From positions 1 to 64,000 of the forward strand of contig LGRX02033462.1 of the NCBI GenBank assembly GCA_001247695.2: DNA of 64,000 nt, given 5' to 3'. Position 1 is the stretch's first letter; every line of letters begins with the position of its first letter. The notes beneath the pieces were generated by a model, which saw nothing but the letters and a program-made list of their open reading frames with translations, was not told the DNA's origin and did not search any database. The DNA is from Cymbomonas tetramitiformis (lineage: Eukaryota; Chlorophyta; Pyramimonadophyceae; Pyramimonadales; Pyramimonadaceae). This document shows, piece by piece, positions 43,124 through 52,738 of this stretch. Position numbers and translations under genes: made by a program.

Positions 43124-44140
43124 ATGCAGGCAGCGGCGCTGGAGAAATCGACAGCCGACAACTACGAGAGGCACTGGAAGAAGTTCGTGAAGTTCTGCAC
43201 CGACGAGGACTTACGGTGGTTGCCGGCAACAGCAGCCACTGTGCAGCTTTACATGGCCGCCCTACAGGAAGCAGGTACGGTGAAGGGCACCTCCCTTCAG
43301 CCGTACTTGTCGGCCATCAACAGCTTCCACGAGGACTTCGGCTTCCCGGGACCAGCGAAGGGTCGGGCTGTCACACGTGCTGTGAAGGGCATGACAGCGA
43401 TGCAGACAGCGGCAGCGGAGCAGCAAAACGTCACGGAGACGATGAGAACTTTTCTGCCAGCTTCGGCAGTAAGGTGCGTACACAGAGCTGCTCTTCAGTT
43501 GCCTCTTGCGACTGAAGAACAACGGATACTCCTCCGTGCTTGTGTGTACGTAGTTGTGGCGTTTGTGACGTTTGGCAGACCGCAGACAGGCACGGCGATG
43601 CTGCGGGAGAGCTTGCTGAGGGACAGCAACGGACTCTCGATCGTGCTCGAGAAGGAGAAGGGCAAGAACCACCTCTTGTGTAAGAGGAGGCTCTGCATCC
43701 CACGGGAGGGGGTGGCAGAGCTGCACGAGCTGCTCGATCGGTGGGAGCAGACTCGGGATGAAGATTGGCTGCAGGCTGCTACGACGAGTACAGCAAAAGC
43801 AGCGGACACGGCCAACTACTGGAGGCTGCCGTGTGACAAGAAGAAGCAGTTCAGGAACGTTGATGCGAACGATTGGATTGCTTGTGCCTTGGGGCACGTG
43901 GGTTGTGTCCCTCCAGAAGGGGGGCATTACACAGCCTACAGCACCCGGAAGGGTGCCACTACATGCTCACGTGCAGTGGGAGTAGTGATGGAGAAGGTAT
44001 GCTTCTTCGGGGGGTGGGTGCAGCTGTCTTCGGCAGTACACGCCTACATCGACCCCACAGCAGTAGCAGACGCCGACATGGTCTACTACTTCGGGTGGCT
44101 AACACCGGGATGGCAGCAGACAGCAGCACCGATGGAGTAA
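43124..44140 (+). CDS. Tyrosine recombinase (phage-integrase fold)
   Basis: First ATG at 43124; the frame is open from further upstream. The N-terminal SAM-like core-binding part has STADNYERHWKKFVKFC and LQPYLSAINSFHEDFG. Catalytic candidates: Arg in FVTFGRPQTGTAML, Lys in LEKEKGKNH, SxxR in YSTRKGATT (the usual HxxR position), the Trp of FFGGWVQLS, and the nucleophilic Tyr in HAYIDP. It ends with TAA at 44138-44140, 29 bp before B1. It would integrate the circular cDNA in place of a DDE integrase. The frame is intact, unlike pol. Confidence 0.9.
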   Translation: MQAAALEKSTADNYERHWKKFVKFCTDEDLRWLPATAATVQLYMAALQEAGTVKGTSLQPYLSAINSFHEDFGFPGPAKGRAVTRAVKGMTAMQTAAAEQQNVTETMRTFLPASAVRCVHRAALQLPLATEEQRILLRACVYVVVAFVTFGRPQTGTAMLRESLLRDSNGLSIVLEKEKGKNHLLCKRRLCIPREGVAELHELLDRWEQTRDEDWLQAATTSTAKAADTANYWRLPCDKKKQFRNVDANDWIACALGHVGCVPPEGGHYTAYSTRKGATTCSRAVGVVMEKVCFFGGWVQLSSAVHAYIDPTAVADADMVYYFGWLTPGWQQTAAPME

Positions 44141-44169
44141 GAGAGTGCCAGCACATATCTCTGAAGACA

Positions 44170-44197
44170 TGGCAATGATCCGTGTGCAAAAGGAAAT
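44170..44197 (+). repeat. Split direct repeat B1
   Basis: TGGCAATGATCCGTGTGCAA then AAGGAAAT; identical to B2 and directly joined to A2. Confidence 0.9.
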
Positions 44198-44367
44198 GTT
44201 TAAATTGGAGCACAGTGGAATTCTAGTGGTTTCTGCCACGTGTAGATCAAATGACCCGTGTCATGCTTTGCAGCTCTAGTGACGGTTCGTGTCACGTGTA
44301 GTAGGCACAGAAACTAGACAAAAAACCCGTGAAGCTACATCGGCTTCAGCTCTGTTCTTTTGCCTTC
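44198..44367 (+). repeat. Split direct repeat A2
   Basis: A second 170-bp copy of A1. Confidence 0.9.
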
Positions 44368-44547
44368 CCTACCCACCCAACCCAGAAATCACTGTTCACT
44401 TTGCAGAGGTTTATTTCAATGAAATACATCCATCAAAATAAGACTTTCACTAACTCTGGTAAGTCTGGCTGGTAGCTTAGACAGCACCGGTCAGACAAAA
44501 GCTATTTTGTGTAATGGATGGCCCTTCGGGGCAGGCAGTGTGCCTTT

Positions 44548-44575
44548 TGGCAATGATCCGTGTGCAAAAGGAAAT
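44548..44575 (+). repeat. Split direct repeat B2
   Basis: An exact copy of B1; the right end of the element. Confidence 0.9.
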
Positions 44576-44593
44576 ATGTATATATTTGCAGGC

Positions 44594-44684
44594 AGGGCTG
44601 TTGTAGGCTCGCATATTATAATATATATATATATATACCCCTTCATATATATATATATAAATAATATGTGAGCCTACAAAAGCC
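44594..44684. repeat. AT-rich foldback
   Basis: TGTAGGCTCGCATATTATAA and, on the other side, its near complement ending GTGAGCCTACA, separated by (TA)n runs. Confidence 0.8.
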
Positions 44685-44699
44685 TTACACACCACATAC

Positions 44700-45489
44700 T
44701 AAGCAGTGTGAGGGCGTGAGAAGACGTCAGCGTCATTTATTTGTACAAATCAAGCATGCAAAGCGCACCTCAGGGGCAATTGATGACCGGGACTTAAACG
44801 AGCCACCCATTGAGCCACCCTCTGACCCCTTCCTGCAAGTCCGCACAGCGCCCCGCACGTCACACGCCAACGCTCCCAAACTTACAGCAAAAGACACAGG
44901 GGCGAACCGAACACCACAGAGAATGTTATTGCAAATTAATCTGAGGGTTTCGGAAGCCTCCAAGGGACAGCCGCGCAGGGCTTGGGGCCGCACCAGTGCT
45001 CATGGAATTCGCCTGTGTTTGTAGGGACGTATTCAACGTCGTTGTGGGCGATGCGGCCGCGAATCTGATCCTCGGGCTCATTCTCGCTCGGGTACAAGTG
45101 GCCTTCCGGACCTTTTGCCCATCGCCCTCTGCGACAGCCGCCTTGCGCTCCGTCACTTAGACGCCCTGCCCTACACCCTATCAGGGCCATGCATCACAAA
45201 ACCAACGTACGGCTCGATGTTGCTTTCAAGAAGCAAACCGCGTTGCCTCGACCCGACACCTCAAACTGCACAAATGGTCCAACAAATGGACAAACGACCG
45301 CCCTCGCTGACTTCTCCGATAATGGCAGTTGACACAAAGTGAAGCACCGCACACCGGCTAATGCATGTCTTAAATATGGGGCCCGACGGGACACCACAGC
45401 AGCAGCCCTTCCTCGGAGCTCACAACCTAGTCTGCACCGAGGAACACGGAATAAGAGCTCCCCAGGTTTCTTGTTTCATCAGCGCCCAC
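44700..45489. other. No recognisable gene
   Basis: Open frames up to 118 codons, none with a family signature. Confidence 0.45.
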
Positions 45490-45900
45490 TTACTCACGTT
45501 GACGGGAACAAAGCAAGGAGCACCCCCTCTCGAGGGCTACGTCTCAGGGTGAACAGAAGAATGTACCACGGTCCCACCCTCGAGGGTGACACGTCAGAGC
45601 AGGTGGAGGAATATACCAAGGAGCCCCCCTCTCGTGGGTGACAAGTTAGGAGGAGCAAAATACTATGCCAGTGTCCCCACAATAGTGGGCATACATTAGA
45701 GATCTCCACTCGTGGGCAGCCACTCCAGGCGAGCAGAGAAATCTACCAAGGAGCCCTCCTATTGGATGACACCTGAAGGCGAGCGGAAGAGTATACATAG
45801 GAGCCCTCCTATTGGACGACACCTCAAGGCGAGCAGAGAAATCTATAAAGCCCCCCTATTCGGCGTCGAATCAGGGCGAGCATGCGAAGGTATTCCCCTA
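45490..45900. repeat. Degenerate ~62-bp tandem repeat
   Basis: About six diverged units with phrases such as AGGAGCCCTCCTATTGGA, GACACCT and GGCGAGCAGAGAAATCTA. The two units at 45750-45835 are the most alike. Confidence 0.8.
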
Positions 45901-47225
45901 CTGAAGGACACATGGAGGTGGACAAGGAGGGGGGACTAACCGCGGAGTGCGCATGGCCGGCACTCCCTTGGGAGCATGAAGGGTGAAGCCGAGTTTCTGG
46001 CGCACACCAGCTCCATACCACGCCTCAGCGCGCCTTGGACAGATGATGGGAGTGCAAGCGCGAACCAACTGCTTCTATAGTGTGGACTTCGGACGGCTCC
46101 TAAGAGTGTGATCCCTTTTTGACTTTTTGAGGGCAGCCCAGAAAGAGAAGCCCAACCACTCATCCCATAGTACGAAGCGGCATTCACATCTTGGCGAGCG
46201 CCTCTATGCGCTCCCATAGCATCTCTCGTCCTTGGAAAAACGGAGTCACCTGTCATCGTCTGTGAGTGCCCTGTGCGTGCACGATCGATGCTTGCACCCT
46301 CCCTCCGGACCCTCCGGGGATCCTCCGGGGAGCCTGGGCCGGACCGCAACTACCTAAGCGCTGTTATTCATCGTAGAGTGCCGTGCCTACGCATGCTGCG
46401 GGCAGAACCAGTAAGTACCATGCTATAGCTTCGAGTTGCGCATGCTTAAAACGTGGTGCATGGGGTTAGTTGAGTGGTACTCACCATTTGAGACATACTC
46501 TGGGTCAGAGGCGGCAGCGTTGGGATGGTGCTCTCGAATTGTTGTTCGTCCTGGTCATAAAACTTGGCCTTCGAGGGCTTGCTGACAGTGCGCAGGCCTG
46601 AGGTGCCAAGTGCGTATCATCCCTTATGCCCCTCACAGTACGCCCACGTTCTCGGCACCCCTCATATCCTTCAGGCAAAAGCCCCACATCGTTAAAGCGT
46701 CACGTGGTTGATACTCTATAAGAGCGAGCGCCGGATTGCGTTCAGCACCGTGACCTTTCAGTGAGAGCCGCAACGAATGTAGCTCGCCAGCACTTCGTAC
46801 CACGCAGACAACGCGCCGGGAACACTCAGAGGCACGCCGAAGGAAATTCGCTTGACCCATTCCAAAGGAAGGACCATAATGCAGGTTACATACAACCCAC
46901 AAACGCGAACGACATCAAACTACCGGCAGCAAAGCAGGACGAAATCAGAATCTTCTGGCCGGACAATACAGTGACTACTGGTTGCAGGGGAGGTACCCAT
47001 CGCAAAGCAGTCGCCGGGAGGCTTTCCGATCCCCTTGGCTTTGCGCTCCGTTCCTTTCCCGTCTCTCTCCCACTGATACAAAGCCGGCTCCCCCACCGGC
47101 CCCCCAGGTCAAGAAGCTTTGACACTGAGTAAAAGTGCTGAAAGAAAACCGATAAGCAACTACGCCCTGAGAAAAATCGAAGCGGATCCAAAGTTATCCA
47201 AAGTTAACTTTAGTACCGAGTATTC
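45901..47225. other. No recognisable gene
   Basis: Mixed-composition sequence; frames reach 137 codons but show no motifs. Confidence 0.45.
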
Positions 47226-47402
47226 TGAGTTGCAGGTTTGATACGTATAAATATCCACAGTGAGTTGCAGGTTTGATACGTATAAATATCCACAGTGAGT
47301 TGCAGGTTTGATACGTATAAATATCCACAGTGAGTTGCAGGTTTGATACGTGTAAATATCCACAGTGAGTTGCAGGTTTGATACGTGTAAAGATCCACAG
47401 TG
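47226..47402. repeat. 35-bp tandem repeat, five copies
   Basis: GAGTTGCAGGTTTGATACGT then ATAAATATCCACAGT, nearly perfect. Because 35 is not a multiple of three, the same peptide phrases cycle through all frames of the long minus ORF crossing it. Confidence 0.95.
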
Positions 47403-49548
47403 AGGGAGGGGCCCTTAGACTTGCACTTGCTAGGATTGTGAAATAAGTTTAACTGAAGACAATCTCGCTGATCCAGTCTACGATTTGAACTTGCAAGTGA
47501 TTCAGGCTGGAAATGAATTCGCTCGCTGAAAGGAGAACTTTTTGCAAGGCTAGGATAAAGACTTGGAACTGCATATGCAATTCGCTCGAGCAGTTCGTTC
47601 CGCTGAACCAAATACGTTGAAATATTTGAGTTCAGCAAAAGGTTTGTAGCGCACGTAAGGCAATTTCGTTCGTACCTTTTTGTGTGATATCGGTACATAG
47701 TGAGCATGGCCAAAGGAGTTGCGGCGGTCGAGCCACTCCGTCTGCCATCCAGCCTGCGGCACCCACCGTCACGGCAGCATCGCGACAATCCTTCGTCAGC
47801 GTCGATCTCCTCTTCGTTGAACAACTTTTTAACGTTGGACACTCGACTTCCGGAGCTGAGGACAAGAGGAGGGAGATGTCGGGTTCCAAACATTCTTACG
47901 CGCGCAGTATACGGTTTCACAGGACAGCACAGACTTTGAGGAACGGGTGAGAGTACTGCGGTGAAAAGTCTTATGTTCTTTTTTAGAAGAGTTGCGGAGC
48001 GAGAGAAAAAGTAGGTGAAAAGTATGGTGCTTATTTTGAGAGACGTGGAGTTAGAGAAAGCGAAGCCTCGACATGGCACTAGTCCCAACAAAGACAACTG
48101 CCACGCAGCATATAAGACGCCGCGCATCGTATCCGCTCGAGCAGGCTGGAGGCTCTTCGGGGAGAATATCAACTGGTATCGTATGCAACGCCGCCTTCCG
48201 TCTCAGGCAAGGTCCTCCACCAACAAAATACAGCATTTGAAACAGACACAAGGAAACTGGGTTGCGTCCTACCGCTGCATCTGTCTCGGAGTTGAACTGT
48301 GATGCGAGCTTCGTGTTCCACTGTTTGCTCTTCCTGCATATGGTGCCCCCTTGGAAAACAGCTGAAAACAGCATTGATAACTATGTCCAGCGTCACAGGA
48401 TTGAAATGCCTCCACTAAACTTGTATGACCGACTCTTCCTGGACTTGTGTTTACCACAGCGTTTGAAGGGTTATTTTCGGACGTTATGTGTCCAAACACG
48501 GAGAAGGCAGTCGCGGTTTGAAAGTGCTCGCTGGACGACAGGAAACACTGCCCAGTTTCCATCCGTGAAGGGCAATTGCAGCTGACAATAACGTGCAAGG
48601 ATGAATTCGCAAGGTTAGTGTGTGATTCTTGGATGCGAAGCTCCATGCACTGTCTGCAATCCACAGCAAGAATACGACCAACTTTTTAGGGCGTACGTTT
48701 TCTCACGATTCACCACCTCTCGCCAGCAGCTCACAGTTTTATCTCCCCAGCCTATGCTCGACATTTTCCTGCAAATAAAAACTGCAGTGTCTGAGAATAA
48801 GGTTAAAATAGGCATTCATACCGTGGCGAGCACATTGTGAGCAAAGGAGGTGAACGCTTCTATGTAAAGCTCTGGGCGAAATTCTCGCTCTATCACTATA
48901 GCAATGTCATTTCATTTCGGCATCATGGAGACAAGCCACCGCGAAATATCGTGAGGGATAAATTCAAAGTCGCGCGAGAGTTGAAAGGAAGCGTTCTGTA
49001 ACAAATCAGACACCAGTTCTGATCCACGTGCGTCACCCTGCGCACTAAAACACCGCGACGTTGCATTTCAATGTTCAGTGAAAGGAAACGAACAGAATAG
49101 TCACCTCGTTCAATGATAATTTGATAACTGTTGGGTTGCAATCGAGAGGGCTGCTGCAGAACGTGTTGGCAGGCTTACTCCTTCAGGCTCAAGAAACTCC
49201 CTACCTCGCTTGCTATAGAAACCAACGCAAGTTAAAATTAAACTTCTCTTGCTAGTTGCAACCGGTATCGTGTCACCTTCGTAGAGCCTACAGCTACAGC
49301 CTTGTCGTATGACTAGTTGTATGTAAATTTTAATTTAGTTACCATTTTATGTATGAGACCAGCAAGAGAAATTTAAAAAAACGTGGCCTGCGGATGCGTG
49401 CGGTGGGAGCAGGCGATGGGGACTGTAGGGGTGCCCATTGCCCAACTAAAGTTGAGCCGTCCAACGTTTTTAGATCGGGAACATCGGAAGGTCCGAAGAT
49501 ATTCCTGGGGAGCGACGAAGGAATGCATCGTATTTTGATCTCTGGAAT
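47403..49548. other. No recognisable gene
   Basis: A 72-codon plus frame (48622) starts with a Cys-containing phrase (LGCEAPCTVCNPQQEYD), but no family can be named. A minus frame through 48172-47420 is open by chance or is an old relic. Confidence 0.4.
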
Positions 49549-50232
49549 TGTGCCAGGGGCACGACGACAGATGCTCGGAGATATGTTTTTGATTGAACGT
49601 GCAAAGGTACACAATTCGGATTTTTATAATATACTGGATCAGGGCCAGATTGAGGTACAAACGATAATTCGGTTCCGAGTTCTGAAGGCTAAACACTTCT
49701 CAAGTGCTCTACTTATTCACTCGTCACTCAGGTTGCAGGGTCAACCACTCGAGAGCCGATGTCACACTTCGGCTCAACGTTCAGTTCCCGATCCGATCTC
49801 ATTTCTAATTCCGATTCGTCATTCTCGATTCAGATGTTATGCCGACAGGCTGACACGATGACTGCCCCACAGTACTGTCATACTACTGTACTGTCATACT
49901 GTCATACTGTCATAGCGTCATACTGTCATACTGTCATACCTTAATATCTGATATTCGATTTCATTGTCTTTTCAACCCCGATGCGAATCTGACCATTCTT
50001 CGAGGGTCTGACTGAGTTCCACGATGACACCCCCCACAGTACTGTCATACTACTATAGTGTCATACTGTCATACTGTCATAGTGTCATACTGTCATACCC
50101 CGGACATCTGGTATTCATTCTCATCGTGATTTCAAGCCCAATTTCACTGTCATCGTGCCAATCCCAGATTACCCCCGATGACACACATACGGACGCATAG
50201 GCATATCGGCTCACGCTGTGCCTCCGGGCACA
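49549..50232 (-). repeat. 3' LTR (684 bp)
   Basis: It contains 9-bp ACTGTCATA arrays at about 49870-49940 and 50035-50100. It matches the 5' LTR almost base for base. Confidence 0.95.
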
Positions 50233-50247
50233 ACTCTCCCCCCCTTA
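50233..50247 (-). other. Polypurine tract
   Basis: On the minus strand AAGGGGGGGAGAGT directly precedes the 3' LTR; it primes plus-strand DNA synthesis. Confidence 0.85.
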
Positions 50248-50420
50248 GGAGTGGTCTACCTCCTGGGATCACTCCGCTAAGGTACCCATCTAAGTTCCAG
50301 TTCTTAGGTTTTCTGGTTCCTTGCTGTTTCCAGTTCTTAGGTTCTCTGGTTCCTCTTCGAGCATAGTTTGCCTGCCGCTACCAGGGCACCACTTTCAAGA
50401 AGAAGGGTGCCACTTGGAAT

Positions 50421-52738
50421 CTAAAGCGGGTCTTCAGTGTCGCGGAGGCGTAAATGTCGGAAAAGTTGACGTAGCAGGAGTGCTGGCACGGGATATACAC
50501 TCGCGGATCGACCTGCTCCAGTCTGCTGCGGGTGAGGTCCAAGCTGAGCAGTCTCTGGATGAGCACCGGTTGCCCATCTGCACGCACACGGTGTTGAAGT
50601 AGTACAGCGTAGCAGGGGCGAGGGTGGTGCTGAGTTCGTCCATATGCAGGTGGGTTTCATGTATTGCGTACCGTACATGCAATAGGTACACACCAGCGGT
50701 GGGGGAAGCTGGCGCATCATAGGGCGAAGCCGTAGCGCGTTAGGGAAGCGACCTCTGGGGTTTTCCATGAACCAATGTTTTGGCTCCAGGTAGTCAATGA
50801 TCTGCAATGCTCGTCGTACGATTTTGTCAGCCTGGGGAAGGTCAGGGGGTCCACCAGTGGTGCGCGCTTGACTGTACTGCCTGCAGGGGGGACTTGCCCA
50901 AACAACATCGAAGAATCCAGGCGGGTATTGTCTGTAGTCCCATTGTAGGATGTCACACACATGAGTGGGTTGCCAGATATGCCCGGAGTCGAGGGTCACT
51001 ACTGAGGCGGAGGGGAAGCAATTCAGGAATTCCCTCTCTACTGAGCCAGTACCGCTGAAAAGTACGAGAATCCTGGGCGTGCGGGTTGTTTTTGTCTGTA
51101 TTGCCAGCAGCTCTGTCACCAGTGCCAGCGACCCATCTTCCACGCGCTCTTGGCGTTCCCACGGCAGGGGGATATCATCTTCCATCTGTTCGAGCTGGTC
51201 CAGTTCATCGCAGGGATTAGTGATGAGGTGGGCCAGTGTCATTCCGGCTTGAGCGGAGTGGCGGCCACGCTGCTCGCGTCGCCGAGTGGCTTCGTCGCGG
51301 ACTTGCGCTTCCATGTGCAGTCTCGCTTGCTCGAATTCACGAAGTTGTTGAAGTGGACTTCCGCGTTCAAGTTTGTCACGCGTCCTCCATTGGTCGTGAG
51401 CTTTGGAGTAGCCAGTCCAGCGAACCTTCCACTCTTCCACCTCCTTTCCTCGAACAGACCGCACTCGACGTGCAAGGATGCGCTCAACGTGTGCTTCCTT
51501 CTGACCGTCCACTACCACTTCTTCAGGTACTGCTAGGTGATCGCGTGCGGCAAAAGCATCTTGACCGCTGGTGTACGGTTTGAGGCGATGTTGAGCGAAG
51601 ACGTCGTGAATCCGCCAGTGAGGAGGGAGGCGTAGGCGGTAGGCTACTGGGGCTCCTCTGTCGGCCTCTGGCATGGTCATCTGTACATCGCTGAAGAAGC
51701 GTTCGGTCACAGGAACTGGTCCATGCCAGCGCTTGGTCAGTTTCCTACAGATGGAGCGATCCATCACCTTCTCCGTAAGGTGTTTCGCCTCTATCCAGAC
51801 CAGATCCCCAACAGCATACTCCCGCTGCCCGTGTCTGCGATCAAACTGTTCGCGCTGTCGCTGTTGAGCCAGCTCTAACCGCTGTCTGGCGTCCCGCAGC
51901 TGCGACGAAAATTTCACAGCCACTTCGTGTGCGGTGCCTACTCCCCCAGTTCGTCGTCCAGCGGTGGACTGTGCGGCCTCCAGGAAAAGGTCCAACTGCG
52001 ACAGCGGCGAGAACCCGAACACCAGTTCAAACGGCGTGAAGCCAGTAGATTCACTCCTGGAGTCATTGATCGCGAACTCCACGTTAGTGGTGAACAGATC
52101 CCAGTCCTCCACATTGGCGTCTACAAAGGACCTGAGCATGTCCTCAATAACCCTGTTGCTGTGTTCCGCCTGGCCGTCAGACCGAGGGTTGTACGGCGTG
52201 GTACGAGCCACTTTCACACCCATCAGTCTCATGAGTTCCTGCCAGAAAGCATCTTGAAACCGCGGGTCACGATCAGAGACAATCTTCATAGGCGCGCCAT
52301 GTAAGCGCCACACCGAGTCAAAGTAGATTCTGGCCACCACAGCTGCGGAGCTGTCGCCGAAGTTCATCGGCACAACGTGGACCATCTTCGTCAGCTTGCA
52401 GGTGAAGGCCACGAAAGCATCATTGCCCCTCTCTGATACCGGCAGGCCGGTGACGAAGTCCACCGCGACATCCTGCCATGGCCTGTTCGGGATGCTGTGA
52501 GGGTTTAGCAACCCATCCGGGTAAGTTCCCCGCGGCCTCACTGATTGGCACACTGCGCAGGATGCAACCCAAGTGCCCACATCTTCCGCGGCACCACGCC
52601 AATAGAAGCGTCGCAGCACCCTCTCCAGAGTCTTGTCTCGCCCAGTGTGACCCGAGGACAATGACTCATGAGCATGACGAATCACCACTTCTCGAAGTGG
52701 AGAGTCCTCCCCCAGCACCAACTGATATCTCCCTAGCA
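50421..52738 (-). CDS. Integrase, chromodomain and C5-cytosine DNA methyltransferase fusion
   Basis: An open frame of 772 codons without an ATG at its start (it opens after a TGA near 52750). Residues ~22-64: HHCC zinc-binding (CAVC at 61-64). ~85-240: DDE integrase core with Asp94 (AVDFVTGLP), Asp156 (SDRDPRF) and Glu192 (DGQAEHSNR), D35E spacing. ~300-390: C-terminal region (VGDLVWIEA). ~410-470: chromodomain (AHVERILARRV, EWKVRWTGYS, HDQW). ~555-765: C5 methyltransferase with motif I ILVLFSGTGSVEREF, catalytic Cys619 in WASPPCRQYSQAR, ENP motif MENPRG (659-661), KPTCIWTN, and a final SVYPVPALLLRQLFRHL helix. The frame is +1 relative to Gag, overlapping its end. The RT region is missing at the junction. 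The methyltransferase looks complete. Confidence 0.9.

Larger units (their letters stand above)
39556..44575 (+). mobile_element. Tyrosine-recombinase (DIRS order, Ngaro/PAT-like) retroelement, full length
   Basis: The architecture is A1 (39556-39725), coding region, B1 (44170-44197), A2 (44198-44367), B2 (44548-44575). A1 and A2 are both 170 bp with about ten differences. B1 and B2 share 28 identical bases. Such split direct repeats are the hallmark of PAT/Ngaro-type elements, which integrate through a circular intermediate and leave no target duplication. Order of products: Gag, RT/RNase H, methyltransferase-like, Tudor-like, tyrosine recombinase. The recombinase and Gag frames are intact; the pol frame has lesions. 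The element is therefore structurally complete but probably defective. Confidence 0.9.

Noticed and set aside
42756..43927. Long minus-strand frames opposite the recombinase and methyltransferase-like region
   Set aside because: Shadow frames of GC-rich coding sequence; the plus strand carries the recognisable catalytic motifs.
47210..48172. 320-codon minus-strand frame
   Set aside because: Its C-terminal part is the 35-bp tandem repeat and the rest shows no family signature.
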